Assembly (NCBI GenBank): GCA_014859225.1 | Contig: JACUUP010000012.1 | Coordinates: 1 to 25,733, forward strand | Length of the DNA: 25,733 nt | Direction of reading: 5' to 3' | From: Candidatus Aerophobota bacterium | GTDB taxonomy: Bacteria; Aerophobota; Aerophobia; Aerophobales; B3-G15 | Shown here: positions 15,661 to 23,689 of the stretch, in pieces | How the letters are laid out: every line of letters starts with the position of its first letter | How positions within the stretch are numbered: the stretch's first letter is position 1 | Made by a program: the position numbers and the translations under genes | The notes under the pieces: generated by a model | Databases searched by the model: none | The model's input: the letters and a program-made list of their open reading frames with translations, nothing else | What the model was told of the DNA's origin: nothing

Positions 15661-15689
15661 TTGACATAATAACAAGTTGTATGTATTAT
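15661..15689 (+). promoter_or_regulatory. Strong predicted promoter of the double-NDK gene
   Basis: A perfect TTGACA (15661-15666) is followed after 17 nt by TATTAT (15684-15689), about 36 nt before the ATG at 15726. Confidence 0.65.
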
Positions 15690-15725
15690 TATAACCAAAA
15701 GTAAGCAAAGTAAAAGGTAAGATAA

Positions 15726-16895
15726 ATGGCAAAAGAGTTAGGTTACGTATTGATAAATCCTTACACCATTAGAAAATCACGCACAGGAGGAGTTATAAAT
15801 CGCCTCCTTTCCTGGGGAAGACTCAGTCTTGTAGCTGCCCGAATGTTTGCTCCAGGCAAAGAGCTGGTAGAAGAGTATGCGCAGGCTCTTATATCTTCCC
15901 ACCAACAGGATAAAAAAGAAAGAAAGATAGTAAAAGAAATTGAGAGGTATCTCTATAAAAATTATCTTCCTAAAGACAAAAATGGATTTCACCCAAGAGT
16001 GATGCTTCTTTTATTTGAAGGGGAGAACACGATTGAAGAGCTTAAAAGGATGGTTGGTCACATAACTAAGATTTCTATAGGAGAAACTATAAGAGGAACG
16101 TATGGAGATTATATAGAGGAGGAGGGTGAGATTAAATATTTTGAACCTGCTGTGCTTATCGGAACCAGCAAAGAGGAAGTGGAAAATGAACTGAAGGTAT
16201 GGGCAAAGTACGCATCCACGGACGGAGGGTTGCTGGAAAATGTCATCGCTTATCCTCCCCAGGTTGAACCAGAGAAAACTTTGGTTCTTATAAAACCGGA
16301 TAACTTTCAGGAATTAAGCTCCAGAGCAGGAAACATAATAGATAGATTTTCCCAAACTGGACTTTTCATTGTAGGAGCACGGGTCATACATATGGGAATT
16401 AACCAGGCTGAAGAATTTTATACTCCTATAAAAGAAAGATTGGCAGAAAAGATGAAAAAATCCTTAATGAAAGAACTTCGTTTTGCACTTCAGGAAAAGT
16501 TAGATTTTGAGTTTCCTGCAGGGATAGAAGAAAAAATGGCAGAAGGGCTAAAAATTTATAAGGCGGAAAATGAGTTCAATAAAATAATCCAGTTTATGAC
16601 AGGAAAAGACCCGAGGAAAGCCTCACCTGAGGAAAGAGAAAAACCCGCCCGGGAAAAATGTCTTGCTCTTGTTTATGAAGGAGAAAATGCCATCAGTAAA
16701 ATAAGGAAAGTATTAGGAGAAACTAACCCGGAAGAGGCTGCTCCGGGAACGGTACGAAAAGACTTCGGGCACGATGTAATAAAAAATGGAGCTCACGCCT
16801 CGGACTCACCAGAATCTGCTGAAAGAGAGATGAAAATCATTAATGTAGCACAAGATGACATAAACCCCTGGTTGAAAAAGTATTACCCGGATTGA
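15726..16895 (+). CDS. Tandem nucleoside-diphosphate-kinase-fold protein
   Basis: A 389-residue protein built from two NDK-like halves; ordinary NDKs have about 140 residues. The second half keeps the catalytic set: KTLVLIKPD (K190), APGTVRKDFG (R344) and NGAHASDSPESAERE with phosphoacceptor His357. It is interrupted by a Lys/Glu-rich insertion (about 240-310) where the compact Kpn-loop region normally lies. The first half has the matching framework (YVLINPYTIRKS, LLLFEGENTIEELKRMVG, GETIRGTYGDY, TSKEEVENE) but Leu144 occupies the catalytic His position, so it looks inactive. NTP:NDP phosphotransfer by the second domain is plausible but unproven. The gene stands alone on the plus strand between two minus-strand units. 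Confidence 0.8.
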   Translation: MAKELGYVLINPYTIRKSRTGGVINRLLSWGRLSLVAARMFAPGKELVEEYAQALISSHQQDKKERKIVKEIERYLYKNYLPKDKNGFHPRVMLLLFEGENTIEELKRMVGHITKISIGETIRGTYGDYIEEEGEIKYFEPAVLIGTSKEEVENELKVWAKYASTDGGLLENVIAYPPQVEPEKTLVLIKPDNFQELSSRAGNIIDRFSQTGLFIVGARVIHMGINQAEEFYTPIKERLAEKMKKSLMKELRFALQEKLDFEFPAGIEEKMAEGLKIYKAENEFNKIIQFMTGKDPRKASPEEREKPAREKCLALVYEGENAISKIRKVLGETNPEEAAPGTVRKDFGHDVIKNGAHASDSPESAEREMKIINVAQDDINPWLKKYYPD

Positions 16896-16914
16896 GATAT
16901 GGAATATAATATGA

Positions 16915-18189
16915 CTAATCTTTGTAAACAACTTTCCCTTTAAAAATGGTAAACTCAACTTTTGCCGGGAGAGTCCAGCCTATAAAAGGAGAATTTTTGC
17001 TTAAAGATAAAAAATCCTTTTCCTCAACACACCATTTTTTAGATAAATTCACAATGGCTACATTAGCTATACCTCCCTCCTTAATTTCACCTCTGTCAAT
17101 TCCTAAGATACGCGAAGGATTTATGGTTAACCTGGCAATAGCTTCTTTTAAGGTTAAAAGTCCTGGCTCTACAATTTCTTTAACCACCAGGCTAAGAGCG
17201 GTTTCAAGTCCTATAACTCCAGAGGCAGCCTCAGGATATTCAAGCTCTTTTTCCTCCTTTGAATGAGGAGCATGGTCAGTGGCAATTACATCTATCACGC
17301 CTTCTTTTAATCCCATTTTCAAAGCCTGGACATCTTCCCTGCTTCTTAAGGGAGGATTGACTTTGGTGTTCGTATCAAAGCTTTTTACCGCTTCATCAGA
17401 AAGGGTAAGATGGTGGGGGGTAACCTCTGATGTCACCCTTAGATTTTCTTTTTTTGCTTTTTTAACAAGCTCAAGCGAATCCCGGCAGGAGAGGTGAGCT
17501 ATGTGAAGCCTGCTATTGGTTAGCTCAAGTAAACTAATGTCTCTGAAGACTGCCACTTTTTCAGCTTCCCCGGGAATCCCGGAAAGACCAAGTATAGTAG
17601 AATAGTAACCTTCATTCATTACTCCATCTTCACTAAGGAAAGGGTCCTCGCAGTGAGATATAACAGGGATATTTAGCATTTTTGCATATTCAAAGGCTCT
17701 TCGCATAAGCTGAGAGTTAACCACCCACCTTCCATCATCGGAAAATCCTACAACTCCCGCTTTTTTTAACCTCCCCATCTCGGATAATCTTTTCCCTTTA
17801 CGAGCAACGCTGATAGCACCAATAGGAAAGACTTCTACTTTTGCATTTTTCATTGCCTCGCAAAATATATAACTTACAACAACCGGGTTATCTATACAAG
17901 GGACAGTATTTGGCATACAGCATACGGTAGTAAATCCCCCTTTAGCTGCAGCTAAGGTCCCGCTCTGAATGGTCTCCTCATCCTCTCTTCCCGGCTGACG
18001 CAGATGTGTATGCATATCAACCAGTCCAGGTATAACTATCCTGCCATCAGCATCTATAACCTTTGCCCCTTTAACTTTTATATTTTCACTTATTTTTTTT
18101 ATAATCTCACCTTCTATTAAGATATCCAGTATATCTTCACATCCTGATGCAGGGTCCACGAGTTTACCTTTTTTAATTAAAATTGCCAT
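16915..18189 (-). CDS. pyrC: Dihydroorotase
   Basis: A 424-residue class I dihydroorotase, which reversibly closes N-carbamoyl-aspartate to dihydroorotate in de novo pyrimidine synthesis. The first metal ligands are in DMHTHLRQPGRED (H60, H62). Other family blocks are CCMPNTVPC, GFSDDGRW, ISHCEDP, LHIAHLSC, EVTPHHLTLSD and the catalytic aspartate region IATDHAPHS. FSDDG contains the aspartate that replaces the carboxylated lysine in this type. Length is normal. The ATG at 18189 is 10 bp after the pyrB stop and follows AAGG sequences. It is the last gene of pyrRBC and converges with the double-NDK gene, whose stop is 19 bp away, with no terminator seen. Confidence 0.97.
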   Translation of the reverse strand: MAILIKKGKLVDPASGCEDILDILIEGEIIKKISENIKVKGAKVIDADGRIVIPGLVDMHTHLRQPGREDEETIQSGTLAAAKGGFTTVCCMPNTVPCIDNPVVVSYIFCEAMKNAKVEVFPIGAISVARKGKRLSEMGRLKKAGVVGFSDDGRWVVNSQLMRRAFEYAKMLNIPVISHCEDPFLSEDGVMNEGYYSTILGLSGIPGEAEKVAVFRDISLLELTNSRLHIAHLSCRDSLELVKKAKKENLRVTSEVTPHHLTLSDEAVKSFDTNTKVNPPLRSREDVQALKMGLKEGVIDVIATDHAPHSKEEKELEYPEAASGVIGLETALSLVVKEIVEPGLLTLKEAIARLTINPSRILGIDRGEIKEGGIANVAIVNLSKKWCVEEKDFLSLSKNSPFIGWTLPAKVEFTIFKGKVVYKD

Positions 18190-18199
18190 ACCTTTATCC

Positions 18200-19114
18200 T
18201 TACGTTAGCAAAAGATAAATAACAGCCATTCTTACAGCTATTCCATTAGTTACCTGTTCTAAGATAATACTTCTGGATGAATCTGCTAATGCTACTGGAA
18301 GCTCAACTCCGCGATTAACAGGTCCAGGATGCATAATTATAGCATCAGGTTTTGCTAACTTTAATTTCTCCTCACTTAAAGCAAAAAATTCGCGATACTC
18401 CTCAATCGTTGATATAAAAGCTGTTTTTTGTCTTTCTCGCTGGAGCCTTAACATAATTACAACATCACACCCCGAGAGAGCCTCTTCAATAAAATAAGTT
18501 ACCTTAACTCCCATTTTTTCAATATCTTTTGGTATAAGGGTAGGTGGCCCACAAACTTTCACTTTTGCTCCTAATTTACTAAGACCCCATATATCTGAGC
18601 GGGCTACACGGGAATGCATTATATCCCCAATAATAGCTACATTTAAAGAGGCTATTTTACCTTTTTTCTCCTTGATACTGTAGAGGTCAAGAAGTCCCTG
18701 GGTGGGATGCTCATGTGCTCCATCTCCAGCATTAATTACAGAAATTGGAAGCTCACGCGCTAAAATATGTGCTGCTCCTGCGGATGAGTGTCGCACTATT
18801 AAAGCATCAACTTTCATAGACATAATATTTCTTGCAGTGTCAATTAAACTTTCTCCCTTAAGGACACTACTTGTGGAAGAAGAAAAGTTTATAAGGTCAG
18901 CATTAAGTCTTTTAACCGAAAGCTCAAAAGAAAGTTTTGTTCTTGTGCTTGGCTCAAAAAAAAGATTAGCAACAGTTTTTCCTCGCAATGTGGGAACTTT
19001 CTTTATAGGACGCTCAAGAATCTCGTGAAATGATTTTGCTGTATCTAAAATTAAGTTAATCTCATCTACAGATAGACTCTTCAGGTCTAAAAGGTCTTTT
19101 TTCTCAAATTTCAT
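18200..19114 (-). CDS. pyrB: Aspartate carbamoyltransferase catalytic subunit
   Basis: A 304-residue ATCase catalytic chain that transfers the carbamoyl group from carbamoyl phosphate to aspartate. The carbamoyl-phosphate loop is FFEPSTRTKLSFE (S56-T-R-T59). Further hallmarks are VIRHSSAG-like text (LIVRHSSAGAAH), GDGAHEHPTQGLLDLY, MLRLQRER and HPGPVNRGVEL. The Lys after STRT is also found in Gram-positive-type PyrB. No pyrI regulatory-subunit gene is present, so control is more likely through PyrR than allosteric. It overlaps pyrR by 11 bp, implying translational coupling. Confidence 0.97.
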   Translation of the reverse strand: MKFEKKDLLDLKSLSVDEINLILDTAKSFHEILERPIKKVPTLRGKTVANLFFEPSTRTKLSFELSVKRLNADLINFSSSTSSVLKGESLIDTARNIMSMKVDALIVRHSSAGAAHILARELPISVINAGDGAHEHPTQGLLDLYSIKEKKGKIASLNVAIIGDIMHSRVARSDIWGLSKLGAKVKVCGPPTLIPKDIEKMGVKVTYFIEEALSGCDVVIMLRLQRERQKTAFISTIEEYREFFALSEEKLKLAKPDAIIMHPGPVNRGVELPVALADSSRSIILEQVTNGIAVRMAVIYLLLT

Positions 19115-19643
19115 CTTTTTTTTTCTCCAGAATCACAACCTCCTCCTTCTCATCCATCTCTTTTAATTTTACCTCCACTATCTGACCGGGTAAGCTCATA
19201 ATCTTTTTCCCTACATAATCTGCTTGAATGGGAAGCTCCCGATGGCTTCTATCTACAAAAACCAAAAGTTCTATCTTTTTGGGACGCCCATGGTCAAGCA
19301 GTGCATCAAGGGCAGCTCTTACTGTTCTTCCCGAATAAAGAACATCATCAACCAACAGGAGATGTTTATCATCTATAGAAAAAGGAATATCGGTACTTCT
19401 AATAATTGGCTGGTAGGATATCCGGGAAAGGTCATCTCTATAAAGGGTAATATCCAGAGTGCCCACAGGTAATTTTTTACCTTTTAAACTCTTGATAATC
19501 TCGCTTATTCTACTGGCAAGAGTTGCCCCTCTTCTTTGAATACCTATTATCACCACCTCATCCAGGCTTTTGTTTTTCTTTAAAAAATTAGATGTAAGTT
19601 TAAGAAGAGTCCTTTTAATTTCCTCTGAACCCATAATCTTCAT
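19104..19643 (-). CDS. pyrR: PyrR: pyrimidine operon regulator / uracil phosphoribosyltransferase
   Basis: A 179-residue type I phosphoribosyltransferase. The PRPP-binding motif is HLLLVDDVLYSGRTVRAAL (94-112). GIQRRGATLASRI and the PyrR-typical DITLYRDDLS and DRSHRELPIQADYVGK strings separate it from other PRTases. In many bacteria PyrR binds pyr leader RNA when UMP is high and causes attenuation; it also makes UMP from uracil and PRPP. Only 32 bp separate it from the upstream VWA gene, too little for the usual anti-terminator/terminator leader with a PyrR-binding loop, and I found none. A small hairpin plus T8 lies there instead. The ATG follows GAAGGG at 8 nt. Confidence 0.95.
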   Translation of the reverse strand: MKIMGSEEIKRTLLKLTSNFLKKNKSLDEVVIIGIQRRGATLASRISEIIKSLKGKKLPVGTLDITLYRDDLSRISYQPIIRSTDIPFSIDDKHLLLVDDVLYSGRTVRAALDALLDHGRPKKIELLVFVDRSHRELPIQADYVGKKIMSLPGQIVEVKLKEMDEKEEVVILEKKKDEI

Positions 19644-19657
19644 ACAAAATTCCCTTC

Positions 19658-19684
19658 AAAAAAAATCCTTCCTTTTTAAAAGGA
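19658..19684 (-). terminator. Weak intrinsic-terminator-like hairpin before pyrR
   Basis: On the minus strand a short stem (TCCTTTT / AAAAGGA, plus positions 19670-19684) overlapping the VWA stop codon is followed within 4 nt by eight T residues (19658-19665). The stem is weak (three G-C pairs), so partial termination between the VWA and pyrR genes is the most that can be proposed. Confidence 0.4.
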
Positions 19685-20797
19685 GTGCTTTACCTGTCTG
19701 GTTAAATCTACCATAAGTTCTGAAATGTCCTCATCTTGCTTAACAGCTAAAACTACTGCTCCAAAATCTTGCATATCTTTTCCTACTTTTGTTTCCTTTC
19801 TAATTTGAACAAAACAGGTGTAGTGAGGCTGGATAATCTCTCCCATATCAGTTTTAATTTTCTCCCAGTTGTATATCTCCCCATCGGAAAGAATAATAAC
19901 CAGGCAGCTCTCGTGAAAAAGCTCCTCTCTTAGAACTTCCACATCAATTTCTGTTCCTCCAAATTGGGGGGTAAGCGCATGCCTTTTTAACTCGGATATC
20001 TCGCTATACCCCTTCCATCCACTAGCACGAGTAGCATCAGAAAAATTTATGACATTCCACATTATAGAGGAGGCTGTGCCTTCTGCTTCAAGATACTTTA
20101 TTATCCCGTATAATCCTAAAAGAGCAAAGTGGTAGCTACTTTTATCTCCCCAGGGAATATTGGAATGATAACCACCGTTACGCATAGAGCCGGAGGTATC
20201 AAGCAAAAGACATATATCGGGAAAACTCCTCTTACCCACCCCACATGGAACATTCATGTAGTGGTGGTGCATGGGAACCTCAAAATTTATTAGCTTTCCT
20301 AATCTGTCTTTGAATGGGCTGTTGGGGTCAACTGTCAGTCGCTTGAAATTCACTCTACTTATTTTGTGTCTTTCCGGGTCGTAGTCTTCATATCCATATT
20401 CAACTACGGGAAAACTCAGTCCCTTTCTTTTCATATTAGTTTGAATACGTATCTGAGGGGCTAACTCGTTATAAATTGAATCCAGGTTATCATAAGTGGA
20501 AGGAGAGCTGAAAAGATTTCCCCTTCCTGCTTTTGTGGATAGTATGTATACGACTGAGGCACTTTTGCCCCGTTCTGAATCGTAATAATAGCGCTGTTGC
20601 ATAATCTTTAAAATCTGCAAAATAAGTTCCTGGTCAATTTTCCCTGAATCCTGTCCGATGGAAAATTTCATCTTCTCAGTCTGTAAGTTTTCTCTTTCGG
20701 TTTCTGACATGTTCTTTTTCTCTGTTTCTTTTTTCAAGGGAAGTTTCCAGGGGAGTTTATTTAGAGGAACCCGGAAGAAATTCTTGTACTTTCTCAT
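19676..20797 (-). CDS. VWA-domain protein, partner of the MoxR-like ATPase
   Basis: A 373-residue protein with a C-terminal von Willebrand A domain. The MIDAS metal site DxSxS is D200-T-S-G-S204 in ICLLLDTSGSM, with the distal threonine in FGGTEIDVE and the aspartate in VIILSDGEIYNW. The first 180 residues are charged and unlike a known domain. There is no signal peptide or membrane helix, so it should be cytosolic. Its ATG overlaps the stop of the AAA+ gene by 4 nt (ATGA). This pairing is the standard MoxR-VWA arrangement, in which the ATPase and VWA protein act together as a metal-inserting or protein-remodelling chaperone. The client is unknown. Confidence 0.88.
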   Translation of the reverse strand: MRKYKNFFRVPLNKLPWKLPLKKETEKKNMSETERENLQTEKMKFSIGQDSGKIDQELILQILKIMQQRYYYDSERGKSASVVYILSTKAGRGNLFSSPSTYDNLDSIYNELAPQIRIQTNMKRKGLSFPVVEYGYEDYDPERHKISRVNFKRLTVDPNSPFKDRLGKLINFEVPMHHHYMNVPCGVGKRSFPDICLLLDTSGSMRNGGYHSNIPWGDKSSYHFALLGLYGIIKYLEAEGTASSIMWNVINFSDATRASGWKGYSEISELKRHALTPQFGGTEIDVEVLREELFHESCLVIILSDGEIYNWEKIKTDMGEIIQPHYTCFVQIRKETKVGKDMQDFGAVVLAVKQDEDISELMVDLTRQVKHSF

Positions 20798-22101
20798 TTT
20801 AAAGCCCTCATAAATGGATATTTATGAATAACCTCTTCGTCTTGTACATATTCAAGCAAACGGGGATATTTTTTTCCCAGAGAATCTATCTCATCAAGCA
20901 GTTCCAGGAAAAAACTCCACTCCTCTGCGAAACGCTCCTTTATTCTATCATCAAGTTTACCTTTAAGGGCGAAATTTACCGCTACCTTGGCTTCTTCTTT
21001 TTTCTCCAGGAACTTGCTGTTAACTCTTTCAACGATTTTATCAAGAGCAAAATTAGGATTGCTGAAGTGAGAGTTCCTGACCCACACCAAATCTAATATC
21101 CCGGCATAAGGTGTAACAAGGCGAAAGCTCTCCAGTATTTCTCTATAGGTAACAGTTCCTTCTCCTTTCCCTTTTTTAGCATCAGCAATTAACCGAAGAG
21201 AAGGAGCTAAAGCAGCCACAGCCTCTACAGCTCGCTCAGAAAGCGGTCTAATATAACCACAGTCCTCCTCTTTTAATCTTGGACAATTTCTCTGTTTGCA
21301 AACAGTTGGAATAGCATAGGAGATGAAACGTTTGCTTTTCTTAATAAGACACCAATCAAGTCCTCTTTTAAGATAAAGAAGAGCAACATAAGCATCAAGG
21401 TCAAATTTTTCCTCCCTCATTGTCTTAAGGTGACTGCATATATCTTTTATGTTCGCTGTCCAGTCCTTTTCTTCAACTCTTGTGAGTTTTGGATTTTTAC
21501 CCCCGGGTGAAGTCATTATCTCAAGGTCGTCTTTCGTTTGAGTTGGATAATGGTCAATGTTTACCACTAAGGAAAAACGATCTAAAATAGCATCGTCCAT
21601 CTCAAAGGTGCCACCATATCTCTCATTTTTAACATTTGCTGATGCTACAGTAACATGAAAACCCTCTCCCAGAGAAACAGATTTTCCCTCATATTCTATA
21701 TATCCATCACACATATGGAAGAATTCATTTTGAATTATGGGAGGGGTGCGATTTATCTCATCAATCTGGGTAAGGGAAATTTTAACTTTTGGGGAAAGCT
21801 CTTTTTTAAGCGTGTTTAAATTAAAAAGTTCATAGAGCTCTTTAGTCTTCATATCAGGTCGTGCCCTGATATAAGTTCCCTTCCCTCCAAATAAACAGCC
21901 ATTTATATCCTGCATGAGCTGAGTTTTCCCCTCTCCTCTTTCCCCAATAAGCAGGATGTTCAATTCACTCAACAAAGCTGCCTTTACTACATCCTCTATA
22001 TTAAGAGAGGTCCCATTAAGGGTAATTACCGGCGTGGAATTTCTGTATACGGGAAAGCCTGGCAAAGCATTAACCATTTTTAAGAGGCTTTTATACTTCA
22101 T
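20794..22101 (-). CDS. MoxR-like AAA+ ATPase with four-cysteine patch
   Basis: A 435-residue AAA+ ATPase. Walker A is GERGEGKT (53-60), Walker B QIDEINR (D114, E115), the sensor-1 region TVASAN, and an arginine-finger-like block is DAILDRFS. EFFHMCDGYIEYEGKSVSL is typical of the MoxR/RavA/magnesium-chelatase clade. Unusually, the segment before the sensor-2-like RPLSERAVEA carries C251, C268, C273 and C281 (CKQRNCPRLKEEDCG), which could hold an Fe-S cluster or zinc. No such site is usual in MoxR proteins as far as I know. The ATG overlaps the Mut7-C gene by 11 bp, and the gene's stop overlaps the VWA start, so all three are coupled. Confidence 0.88.
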   Translation of the reverse strand: MKYKSLLKMVNALPGFPVYRNSTPVITLNGTSLNIEDVVKAALLSELNILLIGERGEGKTQLMQDINGCLFGGKGTYIRARPDMKTKELYELFNLNTLKKELSPKVKISLTQIDEINRTPPIIQNEFFHMCDGYIEYEGKSVSLGEGFHVTVASANVKNERYGGTFEMDDAILDRFSLVVNIDHYPTQTKDDLEIMTSPGGKNPKLTRVEEKDWTANIKDICSHLKTMREEKFDLDAYVALLYLKRGLDWCLIKKSKRFISYAIPTVCKQRNCPRLKEEDCGYIRPLSERAVEAVAALAPSLRLIADAKKGKGEGTVTYREILESFRLVTPYAGILDLVWVRNSHFSNPNFALDKIVERVNSKFLEKKEEAKVAVNFALKGKLDDRIKERFAEEWSFFLELLDEIDSLGKKYPRLLEYVQDEEVIHKYPFMRALK

Positions 22102-22567
22102 CTTTCCCTTCCAAGAAACTTTTTATTCTCATCTTTATCTTTTCATGATGAGAGCCTTCCCAGTAAATCCTTCCACAACCGCAACAGCGATAAAAGGGGA
22201 AATGATTACTGTAAGCGTAAAATGGAACTTTCTCTTTGATTCTTTCAGCATCATCAACCTTTTCTACAGGTTTGTTACAATGGACACATCGGGTAAATAG
22301 ATTTTCCCAGGGGTTTAAGTTAAAGGTCTTAATTACTGTCTTAATCTGCTCATAGGGGTCAGAGGAGGTTATATGGATCAAATTGTTATCCTTATTTCTG
22401 CGTGTAAGTTCTGTATCTTTGGTAAGGATTATCCTTTCCTCTTGCCGTGCTATTTTAAGAAGTTCCTCATCAGGTATTGAAGGATAATAGAGAGTGTCAA
22501 AACCCATCAATCTTAACCACCGGGCTAATTTTCCCAGCATTGAATCGGCAATAAACTTAACATCCAT
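22091..22567 (-). CDS. Mut7-C RNase-domain protein with zinc ribbon
   Basis: A 158-residue Mut7-C family protein (PIN-like nuclease fold plus zinc ribbon). The N-terminus KFIADSMLGKLARWLRLMGFD is diagnostic, with acidic residues D8 and D51 (ILTKDTEL) expected at the metal site. The C-terminal ribbon has CVHC (C94, C97) and CCGCGRIYW (C128/C129, C131). The family is predicted to act on RNA, but target and biological role are not established. It is the first gene of the unit continuing into the AAA+ ATPase and VWA genes. The Shine-Dalgarno is poor; the ATG is chosen because the conserved N-terminus begins there. Confidence 0.88.
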   Translation of the reverse strand: MDVKFIADSMLGKLARWLRLMGFDTLYYPSIPDEELLKIARQEERIILTKDTELTRRNKDNNLIHITSSDPYEQIKTVIKTFNLNPWENLFTRCVHCNKPVEKVDDAERIKEKVPFYAYSNHFPFYRCCGCGRIYWEGSHHEKIKMRIKSFLEGKDEV

Positions 22568-22588
22568 CTTAAGGACTTTGGCTATTTT

Positions 22589-22616
22589 ATGATAAAAGTT
22601 TATTAATAAAAATCAA
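22589..22616 (-). promoter_or_regulatory. Predicted promoter of the Mut7-C/AAA+/VWA unit
   Basis: On the minus strand TTGATT (22611-22616) and TATCAT (22589-22594) are spaced 16 nt within the 60-bp gap after pilT, about 22 nt before the ATG at 22567. Confidence 0.45.
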
Positions 22617-22627
22617 GACCTTCTTCC

Positions 22628-23689
22628 TTAGCTTAATCTCCCCAGGGACTCCTCTACATATTGACGGTCTCTTGCTCTAATCAGAACATTTTCTCTGGTA
22701 ATTAATCTCTTTCTTGCTAAATTCACCAGAGACTGGTCCATTGTCTGCATTCCTATATTAGCACCTGTTTGCATTATATTATAAAGTTGATGAGACTTAC
22801 CTGCACGTATCAAGTTAGCAACCGCCGGGGTTCCAATTAAAATCTCTACTGCTGGAACTCTCCCGCTTCCACTTTGTCTTGGAATTAAAGTTTGTGCAAC
22901 AACAGCCACCAAAGTTGTAGAAAGCTGTGTCCTTACCTGGGACTGCTGATAGGGAGGGAAAACATCAACTATTCTATCTGCTGCCGAAGGAGCATCAGGT
23001 GTATGCAAAGTAGCCATAACAAGGTGTCCTGTCTCGGCAGCGGTTATAGCAGTAGAGATTGTCTCTAAATCCCGCATTTCACCTATCATTATCACATCAG
23101 GGTCCTGCCTTAAACAGTACTTGAGAGACGAGGCAAAAGAGAGAGCATCTTCCCCCACCTCCCTTTGCTCTACCACACTCCTTTTGTGAGAGTGAAGATA
23201 TTCAATGGGGTCTTCTATAATTATGATATGCACAGCCCTTGCTTTATTTATAATATCAACCATACAGGCAAGGGTTGTTGATTTGCCACTGCCTGTTGGG
23301 CCTGTAACAAGTATCAGTCCTTTATCCTTAAGACAAAACTGTTCAATAACTAAAGGTAAATTTAATTCTTTTAAAGAGGGCACAACGTATGAAATTAGCC
23401 TGATGGCTGCTGCTACAGACCCCCTCTGGTAGTGAACATTTATGCGAAATCTTCCCATTCCAGAAACCCCGTAAGGAAAATCAAAATCCTTATTTTTTTC
23501 AAAAATAACTCGGTGGTCATCCTCCAGCAAAGCATATACAAGGGACCTGGTTTCCCCTGGAGTAAGAGGTTTCCCCTTCTCAAACCTCAGCTCTCCATCC
23601 ACGCGAAAAGCAGGAGTAAGCCCAGCTACAATATGCAAATCAGATGCACCTATTTCCCTCATTTTTTCTAACAATAACCTTATTTCCAT
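22628..23689 (-). CDS. pilT: Type IV pilus retraction ATPase PilT
   Basis: A 353-residue hexameric secretion ATPase that powers pilus retraction at the inner membrane. ASDLHIVAGLTPAFRVDG opens the N-terminal domain. Walker A is GPTGSGKST (130-138), the Asp box is around IIIIEDPIE, Walker B IMIGEMRD and the His box MATLHTPDA. The C-terminal VANLIRAGKSHQLYNIMQTG corresponds to the PilT-specific AIRNLIRE region and separates it from PilB. The ATG at 23689 follows AAAGGAGG by about 10 nt, so the gene truly starts inside the DUF5317 gene (50-bp overlap); an internal ATG at 23662 is less well supported. No other pilus gene is in the window. Confidence 0.95.
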   Translation of the reverse strand: MEIRLLLEKMREIGASDLHIVAGLTPAFRVDGELRFEKGKPLTPGETRSLVYALLEDDHRVIFEKNKDFDFPYGVSGMGRFRINVHYQRGSVAAAIRLISYVVPSLKELNLPLVIEQFCLKDKGLILVTGPTGSGKSTTLACMVDIINKARAVHIIIIEDPIEYLHSHKRSVVEQREVGEDALSFASSLKYCLRQDPDVIMIGEMRDLETISTAITAAETGHLVMATLHTPDAPSAADRIVDVFPPYQQSQVRTQLSTTLVAVVAQTLIPRQSGSGRVPAVEILIGTPAVANLIRAGKSHQLYNIMQTGANIGMQTMDQSLVNLARKRLITRENVLIRARDRQYVEESLGRLS

